Assembly (NCBI RefSeq): GCF_000014145.1 | Contig: NC_008255.1 | Location: 621,501 to 685,500 of the forward strand | Length of the DNA stretch: 64,000 nt | DNA from: Cytophaga hutchinsonii ATCC 33406 | GTDB taxonomy: Bacteria > Bacteroidota > Bacteroidia > Cytophagales > Cytophagaceae | Direction of reading: 5' to 3' | Part shown: piece after piece, positions 1 to 8,227 of the stretch | How the letters are laid out: each line of letters starts with the position of its first letter | Numbering within the stretch: position 1 is the first letter of the stretch | Notes under the pieces: model-generated | Databases searched by the model: none | The model's input: the letters and a program-made list of their open reading frames with translations, nothing else | Told to the model about the DNA's origin: nothing | Made by a program: the position numbers and the translations under genes

Positions 1-927
1 AAAGGATATGTTGAAAGCATTCTGGTAGATGAGGGCATGTCTGTGAAAAAAGGCCAGATCCTTTTCCGTATCAGTGACCAGGAATACAAAGAAGATTTAT
101 TAAAGGCAAAGGCGAATCTGAAAAATGCGATCGCTGAAGCAAAGTCTGCGGAACTGAACCTGCAGAATGTAAAAGTGCTGGTAGATAAAAATGTTGTATC
201 CAGAACAGAACTGGATATGGCAACAGCAAAGCTGGATGCCCTGAATGCCAATATTGATGAGGCAAAATCGCATGAAGTGAGTGCTCAGCTTAAATTAGGT
301 TTTACAGAAGTACGTGCTCCGTTTGACGGCATCATTGACCGTATTCCAAACAAAGCAGGCAGCTTAATTGACGAAGGTACGTTGCTGACAACCTTATCTG
401 ATAACAGCGAAGTATTTGCTTATTTTAATGTGTCAGAAAAAGAATACTTAGATTTTACATCAGACCGTTCCGGCTCATACAGCAAGTCTGTAAGCCTTAT
501 TTTAGCGAACAATGAAGAACATCCCTATAAAGGCCAGGTAGAAACAATAGAAGGCGAGTTTGATAATTCAACCGGAAGTATTGCCTTCCGCGCACGTTTC
601 CCGAATCCGGATAAAGTATTGAAACACGGCTCAAGCGGTAAGATCCGTTTGAAAAGATCGGTGCAGAATGCGCTGGTGATTCCGCAGAAATCGACCTTTG
701 AAATTCAGGACCGCATGTTTGTTTATGTAGTAAATCACGACAACGTTGTTGAGATGCGCGGCATACAGCCTAAATTGCGCATCCCGCATTTATATATTTT
801 AGAATCGGGTATTACCGCGAATGATAAATTTATATACGAAGGCATTCAGGATGTAAGAGAAGGAGAAGAAATTGCGCCGGAGTTTGTTTCGCTCAAAGCA
901 ATTATCGCTCAGTTTGAAGCACACTAA
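1..927 (+). CDS. RND efflux membrane fusion protein (HlyD/AcrA family), 5' end outside window
   Basis: Periplasmic adaptor linking an RND pump to its outer-membrane channel. The reading frame is open from base 1, ahead of the first in-window Met at 37, so the N-terminus (signal peptide and first lipoyl half) lies upstream of the window. The visible start is a biotinyl/lipoyl-like segment (KGYVESILVDEGMSVKKGQ), followed by an Ala/Lys/Glu-rich alpha-hairpin of about 60 residues, then the second lipoyl half (FTEVRAPFDGIIDRI) and beta-barrel and membrane-proximal domains. It is the first visible gene of an operon with the pump at 980 (52 bp gap) and the outer-membrane factor at 4133. The family call is firm; the substrate cannot be read from sequence. 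Confidence 0.93.
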   Translation, partial: KGYVESILVDEGMSVKKGQILFRISDQEYKEDLLKAKANLKNAIAEAKSAELNLQNVKVLVDKNVVSRTELDMATAKLDALNANIDEAKSHEVSAQLKLGFTEVRAPFDGIIDRIPNKAGSLIDEGTLLTTLSDNSEVFAYFNVSEKEYLDFTSDRSGSYSKSVSLILANNEEHPYKGQVETIEGEFDNSTGSIAFRARFPNPDKVLKHGSSGKIRLKRSVQNALVIPQKSTFEIQDRMFVYVVNHDNVVEMRGIQPKLRIPHLYILESGITANDKFIYEGIQDVREGEEIAPEFVSLKAIIAQFEAH

Positions 928-979
928 TTAACGTGCATGATTTATGAATCATATTCATTTTACCTCTTACTGATTTTAT

Positions 980-3900
980 ATGTTTAGTATATTTATTAAC
1001 AGACCCGTTTTATCGATTGTAATATCGCTCATTATCGTTTTTTTAGGCGTGTTGTCGCTGGTACAATTGCCCGTTACCCAATATCCGGATATTGCACCGC
1101 CGGTAGTAGCTGTAACCACAAAGTATACAGGCGCAAGTGCTGAAGTATGCGCCAAAGCTGTTGTAACACCGCTGGAACGTGCCATCAACGGGGTGGCCGG
1201 CATGTCGTATATGACATCCGTTTCCGGTAACGACGGTACCAGTATTATACAGGTTTATTTTCAGGCCGGTGTTGATCCCGATCTGGCTTCGGTGAACGTG
1301 CAGAACCGTGTGACTGCCGTGCTCGAAGAAATGCCGGAAGAGGTTATCAAATCCGGTATCATCATTGAAAAGGAAGTCAACAGTATGCTGATGTACTTAA
1401 ATATTTTAAGCTCAGATTCTACCATCGATGAAAAATTCCTCTATAATTTTGCCGATATAAATATTCTTGCGGAATTAAAACGGATCAATGGTGTGGGCTT
1501 TGCAGACATCATGGGGCAGCGGGAATATTCCATGCGTATCTGGCTGCGTCCGGATCGTATGACCGTGTATGATGTTTCAGCTGCTGATGTAATCCATTCA
1601 CTGCGTGAACAGAACGTTGAAGCAGCACCGGGTAAAATAGGCGAAAGCTCCGGCCGCAAATCCCAATCACTGCAGTATGTAATACGGTATACCGGTAAGT
1701 TTACAAAAAAAGAACAGTATGAAAATATTGCGATCAAAGCCAGTGCCAACGGGCAGATTCTGCGTCTGAAAGATATTGCCGAGATTGAATTCGGCTCGCT
1801 GGATTACGACGTATTATCAAAAGAAAACGGCCGGCCTTCTGCCGCTATTATATTGAAACAGCGGCCGGGTTCCAATGCCAGTGAAGTGATTGAAAACATA
1901 AAATCCAAGATGGCAGAACTGAAAGCCACAAGCTTTCCGCCGGGCATGGAATATACCATCAGTTACGATGTATCGCGCTTTCTGGATGCTTCTATTCATG
2001 AGGTAATCAAGACGCTGATCGAAGCCTTTATTTTAGTTGCCATTGTAGTATTTATTTTCTTACAGGATTTTCGCTCTACCATTATTCCGATTATTGCCGT
2101 ACCTGTTTCGCTGATCGGTACGTTCTTCTTTATGGATATGCTTGGTTTCTCCATCAACCTGCTTACCTTATTTGCCCTGGTATTGGCAATTGGTATTGTG
2201 GTAGATGACGCCATTGTGGTAGTTGAAGCTGTGCACGTAAAAATGGAAAAGTTTCATATGAATGCGCGTGAAGCTACACATGCATCTATGAAAGAGATCA
2301 GCGGTGCCATTATCGCAATCACCCTGGTTATGTCCGCCGTGTTTATCCCCGTAGCTTTTATGACTGGTCCCGTGGGTGTATTCTATCGCCAGTTCTCCAT
2401 AACTATGGCCATTGCTATTGTAATCTCCGGGGTGAACGCGTTAACATTAACGCCGGCCTTGAGTGCCTTGTTATTAAAGTCTCACCACGGACAGAAAAAG
2501 AAAAACAATATTCTAACCAAGTCCTTTTACATTTTCAACAAAGGTTTTTATAACGTAACCTTCAAATACCAGCATTTACTTACACTGGTGGTAAACAGAA
2601 AGATTGTGACTTTCGGTCTGCTGTTATTTTTCCTTATTGGTATTAAAGGATTAAGTGTTGTATTGCCAACCGGCTTTATTCCTACGGAAGATCAGGGTAC
2701 CATCTATGCAAGTGTAACGACACCATCCGGCGCTACGCTGGAGCGTACCGAATCGGTAGTGGATGCCATTGACCGCATTACCAGAGGCCTTGATGGAGTA
2801 GAATCTGTTTCGACTATGGCAGGATTTAACGTGATGACAGATGGTTCGGGTGCTACCTTCGGTATGGCCATGGTAAACCTGAAACCCTGGGAAGAACGTA
2901 AATCATCGGTTGATGAAATCATCGATTCGTTAACCATAAAAACAAAATACCTGAAGGATGCGTCGATCCAATTCTTTCCGCCGCCCGCTGTACCGGGTTA
3001 TGGGAATGCCAGCGGTTTTGAATTCCGGATCCAGGACCGTTCCGGTACGGGGGATCTGCAGAAGTTGCAGCAGGTAACAGATAAATTTATTACAGAACTG
3101 AATAAGTGTAAACAGATTGATGAAGCGTTTACCAGTTTTGATGCAAGCTTCCCGCAATACCTGGTTAAAATTGATTATGATAAAGCGGCGCAGAAAGATG
3201 TAACGGTAAACAATGCCATGGATAACCTTCAATCGCTGATCGGAAGTTATTACGCAACAAACTTTATCCGTTTCGGACAGATGTATAAAGTAATGGTGCA
3301 GGCGCTTCCGAAGTACAGAGCGCAGCCGCAGGATATTTTGAAACTGTATGTGAAAAATAATAAAGGAGAAATGGTTCCGTATTCTGCATTCATTACCGTT
3401 GAACGTATTTATGGTCCGGAACAGTTAACGCGTCATAATATGTTTACTGCAGCTATGATAAACGGCGAGCCTGCTCCCGGCTACAGCAGCGGTGAAGCCA
3501 TTGTTGCGATTAATGAAACAGCAGAAAAATTCCTGCCCAAAGGATATACCTTTGAATGGTCGGGCATGACGCGCGATGAGATTCTTTCCGGCAATCAGGT
3601 AACCGTTATCTTTATCGTCTGCCTGATTTTTGTGTATCTGATTCTTGCCGCACAATACGAAAGTTTTATTCTTCCCTTTGCCGTTATTCTGTCTTTGCCA
3701 ACAGGTATTTTCGGCGCCTATTTATTGTTGTACCTGTTAGGCCTGCAGAATAATATTTATGCCCAGGTAGCACTGGTAATGCTTATTGGTTTGCTGGGTA
3801 AAAATGCCATTCTGATTATTGAGTTTGCCTTATTAAAACAGAAGGAAGGAAAAACACCCTACGAAGCCGCGATTGAAGGTGCAGCTGCCCGTTTCAGGCC

Positions 3901-4126
3901 AATCTTAATGACATCGTTTGCATTTGTTGCCGGTTTGATCCCGCTGATGATTGCAAGCGGCGCAGGGGCAATCGGTAACCGTACCATCGGTACAGCCGGT
4001 GCCGGCGGGATGTTCATTGGCACCATCCTGGGCCTGGTTATTATTCCGGGACTTTATGTAGTTTTTGCAACACTGGATCAGCGTTTTTCTACCAAAAAAG
4101 ATCAGCAACTTAATTTAAATGTTTAA
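980..4126 (+). CDS. RND multidrug efflux transporter, AcrB/HAE1 type
   Basis: Proton-driven inner-membrane pump of a tripartite efflux system. At 1048 residues it has the usual AcrB length and opens with the standard first helix (FINRPVLSIVISLIIVFLG). The proton-relay aspartate pair is present in TM4 (GIVVDDAIVVVEAV, around residue 409) and the matching lysine in TM10 (GLLGKNAILIIEFA, around residue 940), so the pump looks active. Two large periplasmic loops are present. It belongs to the HAE1 hydrophobe/amphiphile group rather than the heavy-metal CusA group, because it matches AcrB in both the TM4 DD motif and its N-terminal sequence. Six bases separate it from the outer-membrane gene. Confidence 0.96.
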   Translation: MFSIFINRPVLSIVISLIIVFLGVLSLVQLPVTQYPDIAPPVVAVTTKYTGASAEVCAKAVVTPLERAINGVAGMSYMTSVSGNDGTSIIQVYFQAGVDPDLASVNVQNRVTAVLEEMPEEVIKSGIIIEKEVNSMLMYLNILSSDSTIDEKFLYNFADINILAELKRINGVGFADIMGQREYSMRIWLRPDRMTVYDVSAADVIHSLREQNVEAAPGKIGESSGRKSQSLQYVIRYTGKFTKKEQYENIAIKASANGQILRLKDIAEIEFGSLDYDVLSKENGRPSAAIILKQRPGSNASEVIENIKSKMAELKATSFPPGMEYTISYDVSRFLDASIHEVIKTLIEAFILVAIVVFIFLQDFRSTIIPIIAVPVSLIGTFFFMDMLGFSINLLTLFALVLAIGIVVDDAIVVVEAVHVKMEKFHMNAREATHASMKEISGAIIAITLVMSAVFIPVAFMTGPVGVFYRQFSITMAIAIVISGVNALTLTPALSALLLKSHHGQKKKNNILTKSFYIFNKGFYNVTFKYQHLLTLVVNRKIVTFGLLLFFLIGIKGLSVVLPTGFIPTEDQGTIYASVTTPSGATLERTESVVDAIDRITRGLDGVESVSTMAGFNVMTDGSGATFGMAMVNLKPWEERKSSVDEIIDSLTIKTKYLKDASIQFFPPPAVPGYGNASGFEFRIQDRSGTGDLQKLQQVTDKFITELNKCKQIDEAFTSFDASFPQYLVKIDYDKAAQKDVTVNNAMDNLQSLIGSYYATNFIRFGQMYKVMVQALPKYRAQPQDILKLYVKNNKGEMVPYSAFITVERIYGPEQLTRHNMFTAAMINGEPAPGYSSGEAIVAINETAEKFLPKGYTFEWSGMTRDEILSGNQVTVIFIVCLIFVYLILAAQYESFILPFAVILSLPTGIFGAYLLLYLLGLQNNIYAQVALVMLIGLLGKNAILIIEFALLKQKEGKTPYEAAIEGAAARFRPILMTSFAFVAGLIPLMIASGAGAIGNRTIGTAGAGGMFIGTILGLVIIPGLYVVFATLDQRFSTKKDQQLNLNV

Positions 4127-4132
4127 GAAAAA

Positions 4133-5623
4133 ATGAAACGTTTAAACCTATTCATATATCTTGTTTTAGCAGGCTTGCTGTACACAAACTGTGTCAGTAC
4201 AAAACAAACCCCACAGGCAGCAATGGCACCGCTTCCTTCAACATTTGCCGTTATCCCGGATTCGCTGAAGATGGCATCGGCAGGAGATTCAACAGCTGCA
4301 AAACAGAAAGAGGACTCGTCTACGGTAGCAGCTATAAACTGGAGAGAATACTTTAAAGATTCCACCCTGATAGGATTAATCGATACGGCACTGAAGAATA
4401 ACCTGGATATTCAGGTGGCGTATCAGCGCATCCTGGTTGCGCGTGCCAACGTGAAGCGTACAAAAGGTGCTTCTGCTCCCTTTATATCCGGGGCTGTTTC
4501 GGCCGGACAACAGAACTATGGGGATTATACGCAGGAAGGTGTCGGTAATTACGATACCAACTTTTCACCGAATGTTACCGATGAGCAGCACATGTCGCCG
4601 GATTTAAGAGACCTGTATCTACGGTTGGAAACATCCTGGGAAGTGGATGCATGGGGTAAACTCAAAAACAAGCGCCGGGCAGCGAAAGCCAAATACCTCG
4701 CTTCGGTAGAAGGCAAGAACTGGGTGGTTACCAATATGATCGCAGAAATCGCAACAACGTTTTACGAATTGCTTGCGCTGGATTATGAACTATCCATCAT
4801 TAACGAAACCATTATTTTACAGACAAATCAGTTATCAATTGTTGAAACACAGAAAGAAGCAGGCAGAGCCAATGAATTAGCTGTTAAGCAATTTGAGGCT
4901 CAGGTACTGCATTCAAAAGGGTTACAGATTGAAATCAGTCAGCGGATCGTTGAAGCGGAAAACAGGATCAATTATTTATTGGGAAGATTTCCGCAGCCGA
5001 TAGAGCGGGATGTAAACCATTTCATCCTTACATCTCCGCAGCAGATAAGCGTTGGTATTCCTTCAAATTTATTAAGCAACAGGCCGGACATTAAACAGGC
5101 AGAGTATGAACTGAAAGCTTCAAAGGCAAATGTTAAAGCCGCTAAAGCTGCCTTCTATCCATCGTTGACAATTACCGGTGCATTAGGCTTCCGTTCGTTT
5201 AACCCAAATTATTTTATAACACCGCAGGCACTTGTAAATAATATTTTTGGCGGATTAGTTGCCCCCTTAGTAAATCAAAGTGCGATCAAGGCTTCATTCA
5301 GAACTGCAAAGGCGGAACAGGTAGAAGCAATGTACAACTACCAGAAAGCAATTCTGAACGGATATATCGAAGTGTATAATCAGATGGTATACATCAATAA
5401 CCTGAACCGGATTTATGATTTAAAGGATCAGGAAGTTGCTGTATTGACAACATCCATAGAAACAGCTTCGGAATTGTTCCTTACCGGCCGTGCTACATAT
5501 CTGGAAATTATTATTACACGTTCAGCAGCCTTGCAATCACGACTGGAGCTGATCAATATTAAGAAGAGACAGTTTAATTCTGTCGTGAATATATATAAAG
5601 CATTGGGTGGCGGCTGGAAATAA
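4133..5623 (+). CDS. Outer-membrane efflux lipoprotein, TolC/OprM (NodT) family
   Basis: Outer-membrane channel of the RND system encoded just upstream. The N-terminus is a lipoprotein signal with a probable lipid-attachment Cys20 (YTNC). After a low-complexity Ser/Thr/Ala linker, two outer-membrane efflux repeats follow. They show typical features such as the KGASAPFISG-like repeat-1 segment, WEVDAWGKLKNKRRAAKAKY, and the repeat-2 signature NRPDIKQAEYELKASKANVKAAKAAFYPS. The length of 496 residues is normal for the family. The gene is last in the operon: a strong hairpin terminator begins 35 bp after the stop codon. Confidence 0.94.
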   Translation: MKRLNLFIYLVLAGLLYTNCVSTKQTPQAAMAPLPSTFAVIPDSLKMASAGDSTAAKQKEDSSTVAAINWREYFKDSTLIGLIDTALKNNLDIQVAYQRILVARANVKRTKGASAPFISGAVSAGQQNYGDYTQEGVGNYDTNFSPNVTDEQHMSPDLRDLYLRLETSWEVDAWGKLKNKRRAAKAKYLASVEGKNWVVTNMIAEIATTFYELLALDYELSIINETIILQTNQLSIVETQKEAGRANELAVKQFEAQVLHSKGLQIEISQRIVEAENRINYLLGRFPQPIERDVNHFILTSPQQISVGIPSNLLSNRPDIKQAEYELKASKANVKAAKAAFYPSLTITGALGFRSFNPNYFITPQALVNNIFGGLVAPLVNQSAIKASFRTAKAEQVEAMYNYQKAILNGYIEVYNQMVYINNLNRIYDLKDQEVAVLTTSIETASELFLTGRATYLEIIITRSAALQSRLELINIKKRQFNSVVNIYKALGGGWK

Positions 5624-5657
5624 TACGCTTTTTTAATACAGGCCATATAGTATAATT

Positions 5658-5692
5658 AAAACAGCCGGATAAAAAAAACCGGCTGTTTTTTT
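5658..5692 (+). terminator. Rho-independent terminator of the RND operon
   Basis: The inverted repeat AAACAGCCGG / CCGGCTGTTT encloses a loop of about ten bases and runs into a T tract. It lies 35 bp past the stop of the outer-membrane factor gene and just before the arsR operator. Confidence 0.9.
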
Positions 5693-5696
5693 ATTT

Positions 5697-5738
5697 CACT
5701 ACTTTATCGTAATATTGCAATATAACGATAAAGTAGTG
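5697..5738 (+). promoter_or_regulatory. 42-bp palindromic operator overlapping the arsR promoter
   Basis: A near-perfect palindrome. The 14-base arms CACTACTTTATCGT and ACGATAAAGTAGTG are exact reverse complements and the centre (AATATTGCAATATA) has a single mismatched pair. A promoter-like element, TAATATTG (5710-5717, one mismatch to TAnnTTTG), sits inside it, so a bound dimeric repressor would block transcription. ArsR-family repressors typically bind such sites in their own promoters; binding here is inferred. Confidence 0.8.
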
Positions 5739-6068
5739 GGAGCATCTAAAACTGAAAATTTTACTGCCAGGCAGAATATGCTTGCTAATATGGCTAAAGC
5801 ACTCGGGCATCCGGCGCGCATAGCTATTATTGAATATCTGTTAAAAGTGAATACCTGTATCTGCGGTGATATTGTAAATGAGCTTCCGCTGGCGCAGGCT
5901 ACTGTTTCGCAGCATCTGAAAGAATTAAAAAATGCAGGGATAATAAAAGGTTCTATTGAAGGAACCGCTATCTGTTATTGCGTTGATGAAAAAGCGCTTA
6001 AGGTGTTACAGACCTTTTTTATAAATATATCCATTAAGCTGCAAAAGAAAAATAATTCCTGTTGCTAA
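5736..6068 (+). CDS. arsR: ArsR/SmtB-family metalloregulatory repressor
   Basis: Small winged-helix repressor that probably senses arsenite or another thiophilic metal and controls its own operon. The core MAKALGHPARIAIIEYLL, the recognition-helix region LAQATVSQHLKELKNAGI and the wing (IKGSIEGTAICYCV) are typical. Candidate metal ligands are the Cys pair in NTCICGDIV, Cys residues in the wing and the C-terminal CC. The longest frame starts with TTG at 5715, but that codon lies in the palindromic promoter/operator. GTG at 5736 gives VGASKTENFTARQN, which fits the usual N-terminus of Bacteroidota relatives and is preferred here. The next gene follows after 10 bp. Confidence 0.88.
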   Translation: MGASKTENFTARQNMLANMAKALGHPARIAIIEYLLKVNTCICGDIVNELPLAQATVSQHLKELKNAGIIKGSIEGTAICYCVDEKALKVLQTFFINISIKLQKKNNSCC

Positions 6069-6078
6069 CCCTATCTGA

Positions 6079-6555
6079 ATGATGAAATTATCTGAAATTA
6101 AAAAACATTTGAAAAACATGACATCCGTTTCTTTTGAATTAGAAGATGGTATGCGTGTGCCGGAACATTTTCACATTACTGAAGTGGGTGTTAGTACGAA
6201 AGATTTTATTGATTGCGGCGGAACAGTACGGCATGAAAAGGCTGTGAACTTTCAGCTGTGGCAGGCAACTGACTTTGAGCACCGCCTGCTTCCGGATAAA
6301 CTGCTGGACATTATAACACTTTCCGAAAAGGTATTGGGAATAGAAGATTTAGATGTTGAGGTGGAGTATCAATTGAATACCATTGGTAAATATGGTATAG
6401 CGGTTAATGGGAACAAATTTATTCTTACCTCTAAGCATACTGCTTGCCTGGCAGGGAACGTATGCGGTATTCCTGAAGATAAGCAGAATATACCATCAGC
6501 AGCAGTAAATACGGTTTCAAAAGGCTCATGCACGCCCGGCGGCGGTTGCTGTTAA
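6079..6555 (+). CDS. DUF6428-like protein of arsenic operons
   Basis: A 158-residue soluble protein of unknown biochemical role. It resembles the short proteins (DUF6428 type, recalled) often placed between arsR and arsC in Bacteroidota. Visible features are a conserved-looking core with VPEHFHITEVGVSTKDFIDCGG and VNFQLWQATDFEHRLLPDKL, plus a Cys-rich tail ending GGGCC that could bind soft metal ions. The frame begins with two consecutive ATG codons. It lies between arsR (10 bp) and the ArsC-like gene (about 20 bp), so it is very likely co-transcribed. The family name is from memory and only moderately certain. Confidence 0.65.
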   Translation: MMKLSEIKKHLKNMTSVSFELEDGMRVPEHFHITEVGVSTKDFIDCGGTVRHEKAVNFQLWQATDFEHRLLPDKLLDIITLSEKVLGIEDLDVEVEYQLNTIGKYGIAVNGNKFILTSKHTACLAGNVCGIPEDKQNIPSAAVNTVSKGSCTPGGGCC

Positions 6556-6574
6556 ATAGAATTTAATATTATGT

Positions 6575-7186
6575 ATGTATCCATCGGTTAAATCATTTTG
6601 TGAATCAATAATAAAAGACTTTGTTTATATTCCTGATGAACGCAAAGTCATATTAACAAAAATATCTTCGTATGTAAAAAATCAACTAACGGATAAAAAA
6701 TCTGTACGGTTAATCTATATATGCACACATAATTCAAGGCGAAGTCATTTAGGACAGGTTTGGGCCGCAGTTGCGGCCAGATATTATAACGTGAAAAATG
6801 TGCATATTTTTTCCGGTGGTACTGAGGTAACCGCCTTCAATTCTAATGCAATTAATGCGTTAAAGCGTTTGGGATTTCAGATTGAAAAATTATCTTCCGG
6901 AAACAATCCACTGTATCAGGTGTCGTATTCCGGGGAAGAATATGTAAACTGCTTTTCAAAAGTATATGCTGATGCAGGCAATCCTGCTGAAAATTTTGGT
7001 GCTATTATGACCTGTACGGACGCCGATGAGAAATGTCCGGTTGTAACCGGTGCAGATATAAGAATTTCAACTCCATACCAAGATCCAAAAATAATGGATG
7101 GGACCGCAATACAGGATATAGAATACGATAATCGGTGCAGGCAAATTGCATTGGAATGTCTGTTTGTATTTTCACAGGTAACGTGA
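6575..7186 (+). CDS. Arsenate reductase-like low-molecular-weight phosphotyrosine phosphatase
   Basis: A 203-residue protein of the LMW-PTP fold. The P-loop is CTHNSRRS with nucleophile Cys50, matching the CX5R(S/T) pattern. A second conserved segment (MTCTDADEKCPVV) carries two further cysteines suited to the disulfide cascade of thioredoxin-coupled arsenate reductases, and the general-acid region is PYQDPK. Together with arsR upstream, the likely reaction is arsenate to arsenite, although Bacteroidota homologues are often annotated only as protein-tyrosine phosphatase. No ArsB/Acr3 exporter follows; the next gene belongs to a sigma-factor unit. A second ATG four bases upstream (6571) is in another frame. 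Confidence 0.82.
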   Translation: MYPSVKSFCESIIKDFVYIPDERKVILTKISSYVKNQLTDKKSVRLIYICTHNSRRSHLGQVWAAVAARYYNVKNVHIFSGGTEVTAFNSNAINALKRLGFQIEKLSSGNNPLYQVSYSGEEYVNCFSKVYADAGNPAENFGAIMTCTDADEKCPVVTGADIRISTPYQDPKIMDGTAIQDIEYDNRCRQIALECLFVFSQVT

Positions 7187-7341
7187 TGTTTAATGTTTTA
7201 TCGGGTAGGTATTACCTATTTTACTTAGTGCAAATACTGATTAAAGTGCCTGTTAGGCTTAAAACAGATAATTTTTATTTTTTTTCAATATCCCCGAAGG
7301 ATTTTTTCATTTTGTGCGTCTAATACTTAAAGACTAAGAAA

Positions 7342-7926
7342 TTGAAAACAGATGCAGAACTTATTGCCGGATTAAAAAGCAACGATCGGAGATTGTATGC
7401 TGAATTCGTTGGTGCATTCGCATCGCGTGTATACAATGTAGCTTTTAATATTCTGCACCGGAAAGAAGATGCGGAAGAAGTAGCACAGGATGTATTCATT
7501 AAAGTATTTCAATCCATTGATTCTTTTGATGGCTCCTGTACATTAAAAACGTGGATGTACCGTATTACAGTAAACAAATCGCTTGATGCGCTTCGTGCAA
7601 AAAAACGAAAAACACCCTGGTCCGTTTTCGTGCATTTATTTACCGGAGAAGGAGAGGGAAACAAGGCTATTGTTGCTGTTGAGCCTGTACATCCCGGTAT
7701 TCAATTAGAACAGAAAGAAGAAGCCGAAATTCTTTTATCTGTGATTGAAAAATTACCTGAACGGCAAAAAGCAGTTTTTGTACTCTATCAATTTGAAGAC
7801 ATGAGTTACAAAGAAATTGCTTCCACATTGGAGATAAGCGTTTCGGCCGTAGATTCTTTAATGAGCAGAGCAAAAAAACAATTACGTGAACAATTAAATT
7901 CCCTGATGTATGGATCCATTAGATGA
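7342..7926 (+). CDS. ECF-type RNA polymerase sigma factor
   Basis: Extracytoplasmic-function sigma factor of 194 residues starting at TTG. Region 2 covers about residues 30-85 (AEEVAQDVFIKVFQSIDSF, then LKTWMYRITVNKSLDALR). Region 4 covers about 137-185 (LPERQKAVFVLYQFEDMSYKEIASTLEISVSAVDSLMSRAKK). The linker between them is short, and there is no region 1 or 3. The stop codon overlaps the start of the next small membrane gene by 17 bases, and that gene overlaps a metal-sensor-like gene. This suggests a signal-responsive unit in which the sigma factor is held by the membrane protein. The target promoters are unknown. Confidence 0.93.
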   Translation: MKTDAELIAGLKSNDRRLYAEFVGAFASRVYNVAFNILHRKEDAEEVAQDVFIKVFQSIDSFDGSCTLKTWMYRITVNKSLDALRAKKRKTPWSVFVHLFTGEGEGNKAIVAVEPVHPGIQLEQKEEAEILLSVIEKLPERQKAVFVLYQFEDMSYKEIASTLEISVSAVDSLMSRAKKQLREQLNSLMYGSIR

Positions 7927-8227
7927 CTTATTAAAAAACGCGCAGCACTTCAAAAACCATCCTTTACCGGAACGTTTCGAAGAAACTGTTTTAAATAACT
8001 GGTTTGATGAAACGCCTGAACATAACAAAGGCTATTCGGTATGGATGTTCGCGCTTGCGGCCTGTTTAACCGCGTTTACCTGCATCAATATTCTTTCCCT
8101 GAATGCGTTGAAAAACAGTGCAGCAGCTTCGGTTGAAATTTCGGCCAGCGAAACGTCTTTAGAAGAAGATTTTGCAAATGCGTATGGATTGAATGACAAC
8201 ACAAGCTATTATTCCTTAAATGAGTAA
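7910..8227 (+). CDS. Small single-pass membrane protein, candidate anti-sigma factor
   Basis: A 105-residue protein with an acidic cytoplasmic N-terminus (1-40), one transmembrane helix (about 43-65, VWMFALAACLTAFTCINIL) and a short acidic periplasmic tail. I recognise no domain. Its location is the argument for an anti-sigma role: it overlaps the ECF sigma gene by 17 bases and the downstream ZraP-like gene by 8 bases (ATGAGTAA). It is also the right size and topology for a CnrY/NccY-like minimal anti-sigma factor. Sequence similarity to those proteins is not evident, so the role is inferred. Confidence 0.68.
   Translation: MDPLDDLLKNAQHFKNHPLPERFEETVLNNWFDETPEHNKGYSVWMFALAACLTAFTCINILSLNALKNSAAASVEISASETSLEEDFANAYGLNDNTSYYSLNE

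Noticed and set aside
5715-5735. TTG at 5715 as the arsR start codon
   Set aside because: It would place the first codons inside the palindromic operator and the promoter-like TAATATTG. GTG at 5736 gives a family-like N-terminus.
7135-7323. A 62-codon frame overlapping the end of the ArsC-like gene
   Set aside because: It overlaps a conserved coding end in another frame, its product is AT-driven (Phe/Tyr/Leu-rich) and it shows no domain.
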